The notes beneath the pieces were generated by a model that worked only from the letters and a program-made list of their open reading frames with translations, searched no databases and was not told the DNA's origin. A stretch of DNA of 64,000 bases, taken from assembly GCA_965178125.1 (NCBI GenBank), contig CBCXTV010000006.1, positions 1-64,000 of the forward strand, read 5' to 3'. The position numbers and the translations under genes are program-made. Positions 39,575 through 52,053 of this stretch are shown in pieces; positions within the stretch are counted from its first letter, which is position 1; every line of letters starts with the position of its first letter. Origin of the DNA: Bilabrum cf. latius. Taxonomy: Eukaryota; Bigyra: Bicosoecida; Bigyra; Bicosoecida.

Positions 39575-42518
39575 CTCCGTCACTCCATCTGGCGGCGAAA
39601 ATTGCCTCAGTTTCCGGTCCCCGATTCCGGGCCCAAGGACCCCCGAAATTCCCGATTCCGCGCAGTGCCGAAAGCTCGACATAAACCACAAACACGACAC
39701 ACAACACAACACGATAGCGCCTCCCCACGCGCGGGATTGGGTCCTTCCGCTCGCTGCATGTGAGCTGCAGTGTGTTCTTGCCGGGAATGTCACTGGAAGT
39801 CGCGCTGCAGTCTGCTCAGGGCGCCTTATGACCATGAAGGCGTCTCAGCACCCGCGACGGCAAGAGGGGGCACGCACGACGTTGCGAAGCACCCGCCCTG
39901 GGTGAAGAAACTGCGTATCCACAGGAGTCACGTTCAGTTGCGCGAGAATTGGAAAGGCGGGGTAACTGGTGCAGAGGAGCTTGTTCGCAGCGCGGCTTCC
40001 ACCAGCGCCGCTGACGGTAAGATGCATCGGTCTCGGTACATGAGTCGGCACGGTGTTGCGTGATTGACTTCACGATGCGGGAGTGTGCAGCCTTCCGCAG
40101 CGGGAGAATTGTATCTCCCCACGACCGCCGAAAAAAAAAAGGCTATGCTGGACTCGTTCCAGGGAAGGCTATGCGATGAGTATCTCTAGGCGCTTTCCGG
40201 AAGACCCACCCACTACACGCTGGTCAGCCCTCCCAAGCGGGAGTGAACCGCGGAGCCGCGGGCCCGTGAGCGCTGCTGCTACGATCATTTCTGCCCGTTT
40301 GACTCTCGCCCACTCTTGCCGTGACCAAAGACGCGCAGATCCTTATGACGCATGACACCTCGTCGAGGTGTCGAGACTGCCTCACATTCCCGTTACGGAG
40401 ACCCACAGCACTGCGACAACGAAATCGGTCACGAAGAGAGCAAGAGGCCGCGCACCTGAGCATCACAAAAACCCCGAGAGACATAAACAACACCGTACCG
40501 TGAAGTCCCTGCGACGAGGGGATGCTAAGCGGCTCCCACGGCGGCTCCTCTGCGGGAGAAGCTGCCGCAGACCTCGAGATGGGATGCACATGATTGCGAA
40601 GATTGCGGAACTCGTCCGAAGCCGGTCGCACGAGGGTCACAGCGAATGGAGGCATATCTTTGAAATAGAGTCTGCGTGCAAAGCAGCATTCCAAACGATC
40701 GTCCGCATTCTTCCGAGCAAATCCTTGGGAGCACACATCCTGCGGACGACATCTCTTTTCTATCCACCCCAGCGTACTCCCCGCGCACACTTCTCGCGAA
40801 TGATTGAGAATTCTGTGCGGCACATGTAATATCAGGCTACCATGATACGCGGAATGGCGTGCTATTGCTCGCACGTTCGTGCGCCCCCTTCCGAATGCGC
40901 TTACCACATCACTATGTTCGTCGGCAACCGTATACACCGTAGGGGTCTTCCCTCCGACACCAAGCGTACACGACTGGCCGTAATAGCGCAGCGTAGATGT
41001 TTCGGACGTCGCCCAGGACAAGTGTCGACGCCCGGTTCGTCACGATCACTACGTGTGCACTTCACTCACCGCCCTCCAGCCGCTAGACTTCTTTTGGAAC
41101 GCGACATCCTACGACGCGCTATGACACGTAGCCGTAAACCGCAGACGGCCTCGCGTTCACTGCTTGCAGCGCAAGTGCGTGAACAAGAACCGCCCGCGTG
41201 GCACACCTTCGCAGGCGCGGAAGACAAAAAGTTCCTTCTAAGCTTGTATTCGGGTCCGAAAGCCAAATTCCACTTCGGGGTCGAGAAGGGCGACCCGGGA
41301 AATCACCGTACGCTCTGTGAATCCATTTCCCGGGGAAAGTCCCCGAGTTCCCGCTACCCGGTCCCAGGCCCAGCGACCCAGGAAAGTTCCCGTCCCCCCG
41401 CATGCGGAAACCTCCCACGAAGCACGCCCACCTCACGCTTCACACGCAAAAGTCCAGGAGTCAAATCCATTCCGGACCCAGCAGTTCACCCCCCGTGACG
41501 ATTGGGAAAGGCTCTTGCACACACCTTCTCGTCCGAGCAGTCTATGGAGCACACGCCTGTCTTCGTTGCCTTTTCCGGCCAAAAATGCAGGGAGTTCGAA
41601 GGGGAAGTAGCAAACGCGGAAGACCGCTTTCGAAACGCAGGTGCTCAGGGAAAAACAACCAGAGCGTCCCTGATCCTCGGCAGAGCCGTCCAGGAGGGAC
41701 GGGCACGGACGGGCATCGCAGATCTTGCAGCGCCACCATTCGCCGGGATGGGCGACCGGACGAGGGCGACCACAAGTACGTAGCGTGCGACGTCCGTCAG
41801 TCGCCATGTTGCGCTCATTCGCTTTCGCGGCACGACTTCCAGGGCCGGCCTTACTCACTCCTCGGAGTCCGCGTGTGGATTCTCCCCTGCGCACGATCTG
41901 CCGCTCTAGATGCTACACAAAGATCCCGCTCGGATGACCCCCTCTGTGCATTCTGCAAGATTTTACGCGCCTCCATTCAATGCGCGAAGCATGCACCGCA
42001 GCAGTCTGAGTCCGGTGACCACCTTCAATAGCGTGGGACAAATTCCGTCCGCGATGTGCATTCGGGCATGCTCCCCTTTCCGAGTCTCTGTGACCCGTAG
42101 TGCGTCCGCGGCCAACGACTCAGGACTCCACGATGGTACGCACGAGTTGCATTCCTTGCACGAAGCGTGCGGAGAGAAAGCGATGCTCAGACATCGAGGC
42201 GCTTGGAGGGTCTGCACACGACATGCTTCGAGAGGCCATGCAAACATGCGAAACCAGAACTGAGGTTCCTCATCGTTCCTGCTGTCGAGCGCTCAATTGG
42301 GGCATCGGATCAGGACGAAGCTCGCGAAGAGAGGACGCGGGTGTCCCCATCCAAAAATCCGCCGCCTTCAAGGCTCATGTTCCCGGATCCTGCATTCGCG
42401 AGTTTCGGGAGCAGAAGTGCAAGATCGCCGCTGGACACACAGCGCATGCCATTTCCCGTCTCTGGAGATGTCGGGCTTCCAGGCGCAATTCGGACACCAT
42501 CGCCAGGACCTCGGGAAG
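39575..42518. other. region without a convincing gene, unit 2 copy
   Basis: Equivalent of 13431-16374, including the GACACCTCG palindrome at 40354-40372. Nothing added. Confidence 0.5.
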
Positions 42519-45029
42519 ATGACATGTCTGCTGATCTGCAGGGAAGAGTCCCGCTTCGAGGAGTGGCGACAAAAAAAAGGGGCGCGAGAACTCCACGAGC
42601 ACATGGGAGCGGTCCTTCGGCTCCCCAATCCAGTGTTTCCGCAGACCGACAGGGACCCAGATGGACGCGACATCGTCAAAGACCAGGCCCTCTTGGATAT
42701 CTTCTCCGGCAAGATAACGGACTGGAGCAAATACAATCCGGCCACTGTTGGGGCGATCCAATCCCATCGAAACGCATGGCTGTGGGCTGAGAACCACACG
42801 CCGACGGAATGGCTCATGGTTGTCGAAGATGATATCGAACCTCGCGAAGCATGCGTGGATCGGCTACTCGTAGTTCTTCACGCCATCGCGAAAAACCCCA
42901 AGGTGACGCAGATGGCCATGTTAGCGGGGTCAGAAGCACCGAGAATGGTCAACCTCCAGCGCGAAAACTCCACCTCCATCCACAATTGCGAGCGCCTCTT
43001 GGACGTGCGGACCTATCCGGCGCACTGGGTAGACAACACATTTGTGGTCCCCTACCACGTCGGCATGGGCCTAAAGTGGTATCTCATCAGCCCGGAGGGG
43101 AGGAAGGCGCTCCTGAAGATGCGGATCCCGAACCGAAGCTTCGAACGCTGCGTCTGGCGCCGCCTCTTCGACACGTTCCAAGGGCCGGTATGGAAGTGGG
43201 GAGATTGCCTCCGCATGACATCTGTGCTGGCAGCCAGCCCGGTCCTCGCATCGACTCCCGAGAGCATGGACACGGAGTGGGGGGGCTCGGGACGACGAAG
43301 TGCGGATGCAGGGCACAGTATGAAACCGTACATAATGATCGACCCGAGTGACGACTGGACTCTTGGCGAGCGATTAAACACATTGTCCGTCGTGATGTCC
43401 GTGTGCGCGGCCCTGAGTTGGGGGGTTGTCCTCGTCTGGGAAAAAACAGAGCGCGTGCCCATCTCCTACGAAGACTTGTGCGGTGTTCACGAGCACGCCG
43501 GCGAAACCAACACGTTCGTCCACCTCCTCCAGGACAAACGCGGCGGGTCGTATTCGTACTTCCTGAGGTACGGAGACATCCGCATCCACGTGGTGCAGCC
43601 GATGATGTGCATCCCCACCCTCGACAGAATGCTCGACATGGTAGCCATGAAGAGGCCCAAGATGAACACCCTGCCTCCCTTGAAATGGCAGACCGCTCGA
43701 TGGATCCAAGTCAAGCAGAAGTGGATCGATAAACTCCACACGGAGATGCCGGGGGCCGAGCTGCCCTCATGGCTGGAGTGGCCACCCTCAACCCACGCGC
43801 TTGTCCTCTGCGACGACAGGGACTTGGCGGCGCATTGCCTCGAGGGGAGATGCCAAGAGGAGCAGCAGGAGTGGATGAACGGCGGGAAGGACAACAGCAT
43901 CCAGTACTACATCCTTGAGGCAAAGCAGGCGCTGCAGAACGAGTTGGAAGACATCCTAAAGGGGGACAGCAGCTCGCGCCTCGTCGTGATCCGCATGACA
44001 ACCAAACCGCTGGGACAGGTCTGGGTGGACATGATGAAGCACCTCACGAAGCAGTTCAGGGAGCGCATCATAACGCCAACGTTCCTCCTCCCGAAAATGA
44101 TCCCCAAAAGGAGGCACGACGAGAAGAACCCGAGTGATGATTGGATTACTTGGGGAGCATCCTTGGCGAAAACCGTGGGCCTCCTCACGCTCATACCTCC
44201 GATGCAAGTGCACTATCCCATCATGAGCTGGACCGTGGCCTGGAACCACTTCATGTTTAAGGGCAGGACTGCCACGGACACCGTGATCCCAGACGTCATC
44301 CGAACTCTGTACGCTCCGCACAAGAGCAACAGGAAGCAGCTCCTCAAGAACGGCCCGCTGTGCCAGACGAGGCGCGCCGTGCTGGACTCGCCCGCACTGC
44401 GGGACATTGCGAACAACTACTCAAGGGCCAAGGACAAGACCTATAACCTCTTGAGTTATTCCAAATGGTTTGCCGAGGAAGCCATGTGGCACATGATCAA
44501 GTACGCGGAAAGCACGCAGTGCATCGTCGACCCGTTCGTGAGCCGCCAGTGCCAAAAGGTCTTCGAGCACATCCCCTCGGACGACATCGGCCATGCGGAC
44601 GCCCGGCTCCGGTACAACCTTCAGGATGCCGACGACCGAGGTTACCGCTTCAACGCGGGGCATCTCTACACCGCGGTGCAGGGCATCAAAACGGTGAACA
44701 TCGCATACAACAAGTGGCTCACCGAGCAGGCACAGAGTCATTCCGAATGGAGCTGGGGCAAAACGTTCATCAAGCTTGTGATCAACCAGTGGCGGCAGCA
44801 GCAGGGCAGTGAGCCGTATGACGTGGACGAGGAGGAGTACGTGAGCCTTCCGCGGACCTTCCACGGGAATTCGTTGAAGCTCGCGAGGAGCGTAAGCCTC
44901 AAGGACACGAGATCCTGCTCCAGATCGTCCTCATCCTATTCCAGGTCGCCCTCCACCAACAGGACTGAGGCACAGCCTTCGAAGAGAGCGCGCCTGACCC
45001 CGGCACCCGGCGTAAAGCACGAGCCCTGA
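42519..45029 (+). CDS. GT, two-domain glycosyltransferase-like protein, unit 2 copy
   Basis: Matches 16375-18885 except for one noticed substitution in the Ser/Arg tail (44899: SVSLKDT where unit 1 has SVSHKDT). The GT25-like EDD motif and the second domain are intact. Confidence 0.7.
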   Translation: MTCLLICREESRFEEWRQKKGARELHEHMGAVLRLPNPVFPQTDRDPDGRDIVKDQALLDIFSGKITDWSKYNPATVGAIQSHRNAWLWAENHTPTEWLMVVEDDIEPREACVDRLLVVLHAIAKNPKVTQMAMLAGSEAPRMVNLQRENSTSIHNCERLLDVRTYPAHWVDNTFVVPYHVGMGLKWYLISPEGRKALLKMRIPNRSFERCVWRRLFDTFQGPVWKWGDCLRMTSVLAASPVLASTPESMDTEWGGSGRRSADAGHSMKPYIMIDPSDDWTLGERLNTLSVVMSVCAALSWGVVLVWEKTERVPISYEDLCGVHEHAGETNTFVHLLQDKRGGSYSYFLRYGDIRIHVVQPMMCIPTLDRMLDMVAMKRPKMNTLPPLKWQTARWIQVKQKWIDKLHTEMPGAELPSWLEWPPSTHALVLCDDRDLAAHCLEGRCQEEQQEWMNGGKDNSIQYYILEAKQALQNELEDILKGDSSSRLVVIRMTTKPLGQVWVDMMKHLTKQFRERIITPTFLLPKMIPKRRHDEKNPSDDWITWGASLAKTVGLLTLIPPMQVHYPIMSWTVAWNHFMFKGRTATDTVIPDVIRTLYAPHKSNRKQLLKNGPLCQTRRAVLDSPALRDIANNYSRAKDKTYNLLSYSKWFAEEAMWHMIKYAESTQCIVDPFVSRQCQKVFEHIPSDDIGHADARLRYNLQDADDRGYRFNAGHLYTAVQGIKTVNIAYNKWLTEQAQSHSEWSWGKTFIKLVINQWRQQQGSEPYDVDEEEYVSLPRTFHGNSLKLARSVSLKDTRSCSRSSSSYSRSPSTNRTEAQPSKRARLTPAPGVKHEP

Positions 45030-45670
45030 CGACGAAATGCCGCGGAACAGCGCGTTGCGAGGAGACAAAGCTCCGCAGGCAACAGCAGAAGGCCGCCGAG
45101 CGCCGGAGTTGGAGGGTCACATAGTTCCATCGGTCCCATTCTCTCCGGAAGTCGCATAGCACGTGGAGATCCGCATGCTCTCGGTGCATGAACGCTGGCA
45201 GCACGCAGTGCCAAAGTCGCAAAGCGCTTCAGAGTCACAAGTCCAGAAGTTCTTCTGCCAATGTGTGTCCTCTTCCCGCTCATGTGTGCATCCTCGGAGG
45301 AAGTCTGGAGATGACAGGACCCAGCACGCACCACATCAGAAGTCCTTTTTTAAAGCGGCATCGTCAGACAAAAATCTGGAACGCCCTTCCGCAAAAAAGA
45401 GTGCTGCCCAGAGAAAAAAGGGAAACACCTGAGGCCCCAGAAGCCAAAGGGAGGACCGCGAAGGACGCAGTTTCGAGGTCACACTTTCCGGGACCAGTTT
45501 TGAGCCCAAAAAGGGGTACACAAGAGGAAAACACGATGCGGGAGGCTTGAAATTGTCACCGAAAACGGGCCCAAAATTGGGACCCCTTTTTCGCAAATTT
45601 CGCAGCATCCAGACGACCCAGAAAGGCTTTCCCAGGCGCCGCCTCGAAGCTCACCTTCTCGCATGCAACC

Positions 45671-46375
45671 ATGACGCACCCCCCACCTCCTCATGCAGAC
45701 GCGTCTGAGAGACCCCGCAGTGGAACTTCTCCCATTCTGCGCAGGAAGCACTTCAGTCTACAAGGACCCGCGCACTTCTTACCGCACCACCTCCATGTGA
45801 AAGCACTTCTCGCTGAGTTTTTTTTGGGCCCAGGAATACAGCAACTGCCAGAAGCTTCGCACAGAAAAGCAGCCCACTCAGGAAGCAAACTCACTGCACA
45901 CCCCATGGCGAGCGACGCAGAACCGGAGGACGCAATGCGGCTCGACTCCCCTAGAGATGCGGATGCAGCGGCGCCACCCGAAGCGACGGAGGCAGGATCA
46001 CAAAAACCAGATCATGCGCAGCAGTTCTTCGAGGAGCCCTGCCCGAAAGACGGACACATGGAAGCGCTAGAGAAGACCGCCAAGACGGACGAACCTGGCG
46101 ACACACCCTTGTTCGTCGACAAGTGGACGGCAGCGATCACACGCCTTACCGAGGAGCGCAAGGCTCTCAAGCTCGAGCAGCGGGCTAAAACGAAGGCCAT
46201 CCGCAAAACCATCCGGCAGAAAAGGCGCACCATGAAGAACGCCAAAAAACTCACAGACGACGAGCTCGCCCAAATCGTGCTAGACAGGAAGATCTTGCAG
46301 TTGGTGCAAAAAGAAGAGATCGCAGCACGCAGCTCCGCCAACTCCTCAACGAGCCAGGCGAAGTCGACCTTGTGA
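45671..46375 (+). CDS. gene H, unit 2 copy
   Basis: Same as 19527-20231, with Arg to His at 45877 in the doubtful N-terminal part. The shorter start is ATG 45905. The helical region is unchanged. Confidence 0.6.
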   Translation: MTHPPPPHADASERPRSGTSPILRRKHFSLQGPAHFLPHHLHVKALLAEFFLGPGIQQLPEASHRKAAHSGSKLTAHPMASDAEPEDAMRLDSPRDADAAAPPEATEAGSQKPDHAQQFFEEPCPKDGHMEALEKTAKTDEPGDTPLFVDKWTAAITRLTEERKALKLEQRAKTKAIRKTIRQKRRTMKNAKKLTDDELAQIVLDRKILQLVQKEEIAARSSANSSTSQAKSTL

Positions 46376-46797
46376 GAAGCGCTTCCCGTGTTCAGAGAAC
46401 CGAGGATTACAGATAGACCCCGCGTCACAGAAGCCATCGCAAGAGGGCAGAGCGTCAAGTACAGCGCAGTCTTGACGGACACAGATAGCCCGAGCAGCAC
46501 AAAGCAGCGGATGCGGCTGCCCAGCGGAGTCGCGCACTCGGACAGCATACACGGGACGTGCTGGCAGAAATCACTCAGTCCGCGAGCACCGTCGTCAAGA
46601 GCACGGGAGGGGCAGACTCGACATGCACAACTTTGAAAAACGGGAGGGGCACGAAAGGAAGACAAATTTGGCATTAATCCTTGATTACCCCCGCCCCCCC
46701 GTAGAATCAGAGCGAGCAGATATGCGCGGAAGGTCCGGGGGGCAGTCGCAGAAAAGTGCACGCGAGAATAAGAGGAAAGGAGACCCCCCAAACCCAC

Positions 46798-47042
46798 GTA
46801 GTGCGACCCTCGGGGGTACCCTCTAAGGTACTAAGAATCCTTCCCCCGAAAATCGCACTACATCGGTCCCTGGCGTCGGGGAAAGCGGAAAAAAGGGGAG
46901 CACTACCGTGAAAAAATCCTGCGTTTTACAGGAAAATCGGAGCACTACGTGTCAAAAACTGGGGGTTTTTGCGCTTTTTTTTCCAGAAAAACGGCATTTT
47001 TTTATGTAAAAACCGCGCGAAACGAGCACTACCGAGCACTAC
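46798..47042. promoter_or_regulatory. candidate origin (hairpin plus iterons), unit 2 copy
   Basis: Hairpin 46798-46861 and iterons at 46855, 46900, 46942, 47026 and 47036 are all preserved. Two substitutions fall between them: one in the loop of the TCCTG/CAGGA stem and one in a T-run context. Arms and iterons are untouched. Confidence 0.6.
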
Positions 47043-47535
47043 CTCGCCTCCTCCAGTCGTGTTTCGCATTTTTTTCGCTGGCCGAAAATGTCTCCGAAGG
47101 CGCTGCCTCGAGGGGGGGTTCCGATGGCTGATTTTGGGCGTTCGGTTGTCGATTTCGCGTGCATTTCAGGTTGTCGGCGAGGCCTTTTTGGCGTATGTCG
47201 CAGGTTCGGATGCCCTGGAACGTCGTGCCTCATGTGGTATTCGCCGGTTTCTATGTTCGAGAAGGCGGTCGGTCGGTCATCCTCTCTGGCAGGCTCCGAA
47301 GTGCGTTTGTGATCGTGCTAATTGCAACGCCATGCTTTCCTTCGTTGGCTTCGAGAATCCTTCCCTCGGAAGCGGTACTACCTCGCCCAGGGCGGCACGA
47401 GCTGCAGACTCAGCTGCCTCGGTGCTCATGTGTGTCCCGTGTCAGCAGTTTCGGTGTTTCGAACAGCAAGGATTCTGGGCATTGCGTGTCGGAGGCAAGT
47501 GTTCTATCTTGAGGCATTCCGCGATTCGTCGAAGG

Positions 47536-47553
47536 ATTATTTGCGCAAATAAT
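47536..47553. promoter_or_regulatory. palindrome over the Rep start, unit 2 copy
   Basis: Same 18-bp perfect dyad as at 21392. Confidence 0.6.
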
Positions 47554-49837
47554 GTCGGCTCCGTTCAAGGGCGAAACGATGAGTTTGTCTGTTGCCGAGT
47601 CGCTGAAGTCCCGAGTCGCATCCTGCTCCTGGGATCCCGCGTGGGTTTCCGCGAGCTGCGTGCCGTGCGATGGCCTCCCCACAAGCCAGGAGTCAGAAGC
47701 GTCCACGACGGCGACCTCTGCTTTGTTAGGGGTGTCCGAGGCGTCCCCAACGTGCTCGTGTGGCCTCGGTGTCTCCAATTCGGTGGCTGCAGCGCGCGCG
47801 GCCGCTGTCCCGAGTTTTGGCTTTGACGATGCGGAGAACGACTTCGACGCCAGTCTCGACATGATTGAGGCCTCATGCGAGGTCGCATGCGAGGCAGAAT
47901 GCGAGGGCGATCCGGGAGCCTGCTTGTTGTCCCACGGCAAGTCGAGCGGTCAGTGGCAGATCGGCGTAGTGGGTGAACGAGTCCTTTATGAGGGCCTCAG
48001 CGTTGAGGGCGACATTCCTGGCCGCGTTGCTGCCTCCGAAGCGCTCGCCGCGGGTGTCATCAATTTGGAACCCCCGTCAGAGGAAGTACTTTTGCCGGTG
48101 CAGCTTCTGCGGAGTAGTCAAGGTTACCGTGGGGTTCTGCCCATCGAGGATTCTGCGCCCGATGCGAGGGGGCGACCGCAGATGCTCATGCTTCCCGATT
48201 TCGTGCCCCCCGTGAAGAGGCGGCGTCTTCGGCAGAAGTGCGACCCTGCTGAGGGCGATGCAGCATCGAGTCTTGCGGCTCATCTCGGACCTCCGCCCGC
48301 GGCTCGTGCCGCGGCCGGAGCGTCTGGGCCGCAGCGCTCGACTGGAAGGCCTTCGACTCGTCCTATTGATAGTGTCATCTATCGTCTCCTGCGGGTTTTC
48401 CCTGACGATTTCAAGTTGGCGTTTCCGGCGTCGGTGTCACACCAGCGGAAGCGGTGCCTCATCAGGGAGGCGCTTCGCAATGTACCCGGTGACCGCATGT
48501 GCATCTTGAAAGACTGGGCTGCGGGGGCGGAGGACACTCCTTGTCAGCTTCGTTTCGAGGAGCTCTTCCCGGAGCTTGCGCGGCAGCGGGACGAAGTTGT
48601 GAGGAATCCGGGATCGCATTCAGTGCCCGTGGGCGAGATTGTGCCTGCGTCCGACAAGAACACGAGGCGGGGAAGGGCCGTGATGCTTACCTTTCACGGT
48701 CGCTGGGGTGTCGAAAAGGAGCCTGTGCGCGACATCATGTCGGCATCCGTGGCAAGGGGCGTCCTGAGGCGATTGGTTCTCGCGTCTCCGTTCTATGTGG
48801 AGCTTTGGGCCACCTTCAAGGCATGGGCGCAGGACATCGCGCGGCGGATGATGTGGCCTCAGCTGTCCATGAAAATGGAGCTCTCCCTGCACCGCAAGCA
48901 CGCCGCAAACTTGGTGCACTTCCACGTATGCATGACGGATTCCGAGAAGTCGCATCGTTGTCGCGTGGCGGAGGATTTCATGTGGGCCGGCAGCAGGCCG
49001 AATGTCGTGTACGGCTCCGGGCGGTCAGCGAAAGCGCAGGAACGTGGCGCGTCGGAGTTACACTATTATTGTCAAGCTCCCAAAGTCGGTGCGCTGCTTT
49101 GCGCCACGAACTACCGAGCCGGACGCGATTTCGTCGTCAATGGTAAGTTCGTGCACGCGTTGTTCGCACGCTTCAAAATGGATCCGGACGTCGCGAGAAG
49201 GGAACTCGTGGCGTATCGGTGTCGGGACGCCGAGAACTTAGTGCGCGCCATCGACTTCCACATACAGAATGCCGCGGAGAGGAGAGAGGTGTGCGCGCAG
49301 GCCGCGGTGCACGTAGTGACGAAGCTCCGCCCCTTTAAGGTGGTGCCCGAAGTCGAGAAGTGGCGCGAGAGCTATCGTCAGGAGTGGTTCGCGCACATGC
49401 GCTTCAAGTTCCTTGTCTTGGTGGGGGACTCCCGGTTCGGGAAGACAGTGTACGCGCGGAATCTCTTCGGGAGCGAAAGGACTCTTGTTGTGAACTGTCA
49501 GGGCAGTGTGGAACCTCCGCTCCGTGGCTTCGATCGAAGTCGGCATGTGGCCATTGTGTTCGACGAGGCAAATGCCCTGTGGGTCGTCAACAACAAACAG
49601 GTCTTTCAGGCTGGCCTTGACCCCTCCCTGCTCGGCCAGAGCAAGACGAACAGCCTCGCATACTCTGTGTGGCTCCACGGTATCGCCCTGATCATCTGCA
49701 CGAATTCGTGGGGCTCTGACGTGACGGAGTCGGTGGACCGCGAGTGGCTTGACAACAACTGTACGAAAGTGGAGGTGAAAGATCGGCTCTACTTCGACGA
49801 GGACTTGTTGTCTCTCACGGATGTGCAGAAGAGCTGA
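47552..49837 (+). CDS. Rep-like HUH/SF3 protein, unit 2 copy
   Basis: Protein identical to 21408-23693; one silent change was noticed (48545). HxH, Walker A, Walker B and motif C are all intact. Confidence 0.85.
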   Translation: MSAPFKGETMSLSVAESLKSRVASCSWDPAWVSASCVPCDGLPTSQESEASTTATSALLGVSEASPTCSCGLGVSNSVAAARAAAVPSFGFDDAENDFDASLDMIEASCEVACEAECEGDPGACLLSHGKSSGQWQIGVVGERVLYEGLSVEGDIPGRVAASEALAAGVINLEPPSEEVLLPVQLLRSSQGYRGVLPIEDSAPDARGRPQMLMLPDFVPPVKRRRLRQKCDPAEGDAASSLAAHLGPPPAARAAAGASGPQRSTGRPSTRPIDSVIYRLLRVFPDDFKLAFPASVSHQRKRCLIREALRNVPGDRMCILKDWAAGAEDTPCQLRFEELFPELARQRDEVVRNPGSHSVPVGEIVPASDKNTRRGRAVMLTFHGRWGVEKEPVRDIMSASVARGVLRRLVLASPFYVELWATFKAWAQDIARRMMWPQLSMKMELSLHRKHAANLVHFHVCMTDSEKSHRCRVAEDFMWAGSRPNVVYGSGRSAKAQERGASELHYYCQAPKVGALLCATNYRAGRDFVVNGKFVHALFARFKMDPDVARRELVAYRCRDAENLVRAIDFHIQNAAERREVCAQAAVHVVTKLRPFKVVPEVEKWRESYRQEWFAHMRFKFLVLVGDSRFGKTVYARNLFGSERTLVVNCQGSVEPPLRGFDRSRHVAIVFDEANALWVVNNKQVFQAGLDPSLLGQSKTNSLAYSVWLHGIALIICTNSWGSDVTESVDREWLDNNCTKVEVKDRLYFDEDLLSLTDVQKS

Positions 49838-50041
49838 CGCCGGCCGCTGAGGTTTTCAGTCCGGTTCACACGAGCGCCGGAGCCGCAGCGGCAGCCGCTT
49901 CGGTGCTCCTGAAGGTCTAATGTCCTCAATGCGTTTCGTGTGCAAAAAGGATGTGGTTTCTACATGGGGGCATTCCGCAAGTTTCATGTGGTCCGTCGCG
50001 TTCGTCCGGGGGAGTGCTTGCCTAGTATTGGGAGCTTGCCT

Positions 50042-50093
50042 GACACACACACACGTGGCACCCAGCCTGATGGGTTGCAAGTGTGTGTGTGTC
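50042..50093. other. CA/GT hairpin, unit 2 copy
   Basis: Same 13-bp perfect arms and inner stem as 23898-23949. The CA-repeat length is unchanged, which is notable for a dinucleotide run. Confidence 0.75.
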
Positions 50094-50241
50094 TCCGCAG
50101 TGCCGCGGTTGGGACCCGGCGGGTCGTTTGCTTTTACGTCGCCGCGTCGCGCGCCGACGAGACATTTCTTGGTCTCAGAAGCCTCTGCTTCCGGTAGGCG
50201 CGCCGTGTACGCTCGCGGGCCGAAGGTGGGTGCGTTGCTTG

Positions 50242-50934
50242 ATGGCCTACGTCGGTATCGCCGATGCACCGTATGTGGCCGTGGTTGCCGCGTCGACCTC
50301 CGAGCACGCCCCGGAGGGCGAGGTGGAGATGATGCTTGCGCCTCTTGCCGGAGATGTCGGTTTCAAGCGGCCTCGCGTGTTTCCTCCCGGTTCGCGACTT
50401 CTTCCTAAGTCGCCGGCCCATCCGGCGGTGCTCATAACAGCGCTCGGCAGTGAGGCACCCCAGGACACACAGTGCGTCGTTTGGTCGGACTCTAAGGCTT
50501 TCGACCTCGCGGAGTTTGTATGCTCTTCCTGCGGCTGCAATCGTGTCATGGCGGACCTGAATCATCGTATGCGTGATCGTCTCGTACGTCGCGTGCAGCG
50601 CACGCTTTATGCCGATGATTCTCCGTGCGGCAGGGGTGCGATTTCTTGTCGTGCTTGTCGCGAGAAGGCGCGCGACGCGGCGCCGAAGACGTCGATTATG
50701 AACGCGGCGAACAAGAAGAAGATCTCGGGAACACTTCGCATGCAGTTGGATCTCATTGTAGAGACCGGGGAGCGGAAGGGGCAGCGTTGTACTGCGGAGA
50801 AAATTCTGACATTGGGAACGATGAAGCAGCACAGGGTTTTCGAGAGGGATCTTTACGATGAGGCATGGCGCGGGCTTGTTCGTCTGTCTGGACGCGAGGC
50901 TTGGAGCGATGACGACTCGTGGTCTCCGCGTTGA
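50242..50934 (+). CDS. gene C, unit 2 copy
   Basis: Translation from ATG 50242 is identical to 24098-24790. One substitution (50233) falls just upstream of the ATG. Confidence 0.65.
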   Translation: MAYVGIADAPYVAVVAASTSEHAPEGEVEMMLAPLAGDVGFKRPRVFPPGSRLLPKSPAHPAVLITALGSEAPQDTQCVVWSDSKAFDLAEFVCSSCGCNRVMADLNHRMRDRLVRRVQRTLYADDSPCGRGAISCRACREKARDAAPKTSIMNAANKKKISGTLRMQLDLIVETGERKGQRCTAEKILTLGTMKQHRVFERDLYDEAWRGLVRLSGREAWSDDDSWSPR

Positions 50935-52053
50935 GCTTGCGTGACGGTTTTCCCTCTCAACCTGGCCTCTTGCGTGGCGCTGCTTCCGCGTGTGGGCTGA
51001 GCGTGCGACCTGAGCGTTCGGCTTGCTGTCGCGTGTGACCTGAGCGAACGGGCGCTCGACAGTATCCCGCGTATGTTGCTCCTGGGGTTCAAGAAACTTG
51101 TACTTTTTGGGCTGTACGGTGGTCAGTGGTGCACGGTTCGTTCGCAGCCTCCGCGTTGTTGGAAAGCTATGGTGGAGCATGGTTCTTTTCGCAGCCTCCG
51201 CGTTGTGATCAAGCTACGGTGGAGCATGGTTCGTGAGCATGGTTCTTTTCGCAGCCTCCGCGTTGTTGACACGTGAAAGCTACGCGAACGTGACCACACA
51301 ATAGGCCATACCCCAGGTGAAATCCGGACTCGGACATCCAGACGAAGCGGCATCATACACACTGTTGAACACACAAATGACACTGAGCTCCACCGTAACG
51401 TAACTTTCCATCACCACCTGGTTTATTTTCTCCGCGATGGCAGCTTGGCGGTGACGCTGTGTCTTCGGGCATGAAGGGGCAAATCTTTGGTTTTTTGGGC
51501 CCTGTTTCGGTCACCGAAAAGTCGTGTGATTTCTGGCGCGCAGGAGGAGTGACGCAAGGTATTTCTGAACCGTTTTCCGGACGCTTTCCGGGCCTCCCAT
51601 GTGACCGCTTTTTGCGTACCGAAACACGTTCCGCGCGTGAGGAGCAGATGCGGATCTCCGCGGGGTCCTAGTTGTGTCCTTTTTCGGGGGACGAAATCGG
51701 GCGCACTTGTCGTGCCGATTCGTGGTCGTCTCTGAGACCGGCTGCGAGTCGGGAAAGGTGCCCGGGAGATGCTCGTGTCCTTGGCTTCGTATTTCTCCGC
51801 GTATTCTTCAAACGCGGGCGCACGTCTCCTACCGATTCGTGGTCGGTTTCCGAGGCCGATCGCGAGTCGGGAAATGCGCCCGCGATGCGCTCTCGATCTC
51901 GGAAAGGGCGGGAGTCCGTTCTTGCATTCGGAATGGGCGGGGAGTTGCTTTTCCTGGGAGCATGTGCGAGATTCCTTCTCCGCGGGTCCTCTTTCGGCTT
52001 CGGGAGTCAGCAGCGCACTCTGCGGGAACGGCATTCTCCGAGTCTCTTTGCCG
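50935..52053. other. C-A intergenic region, unit 2 copy
   Basis: Equivalent of 24791-25908 with the same short tandem repeats and dispersed-repeat pieces. An extra C near 51659 changes upstream reading frames but not gene A. Confidence 0.6.
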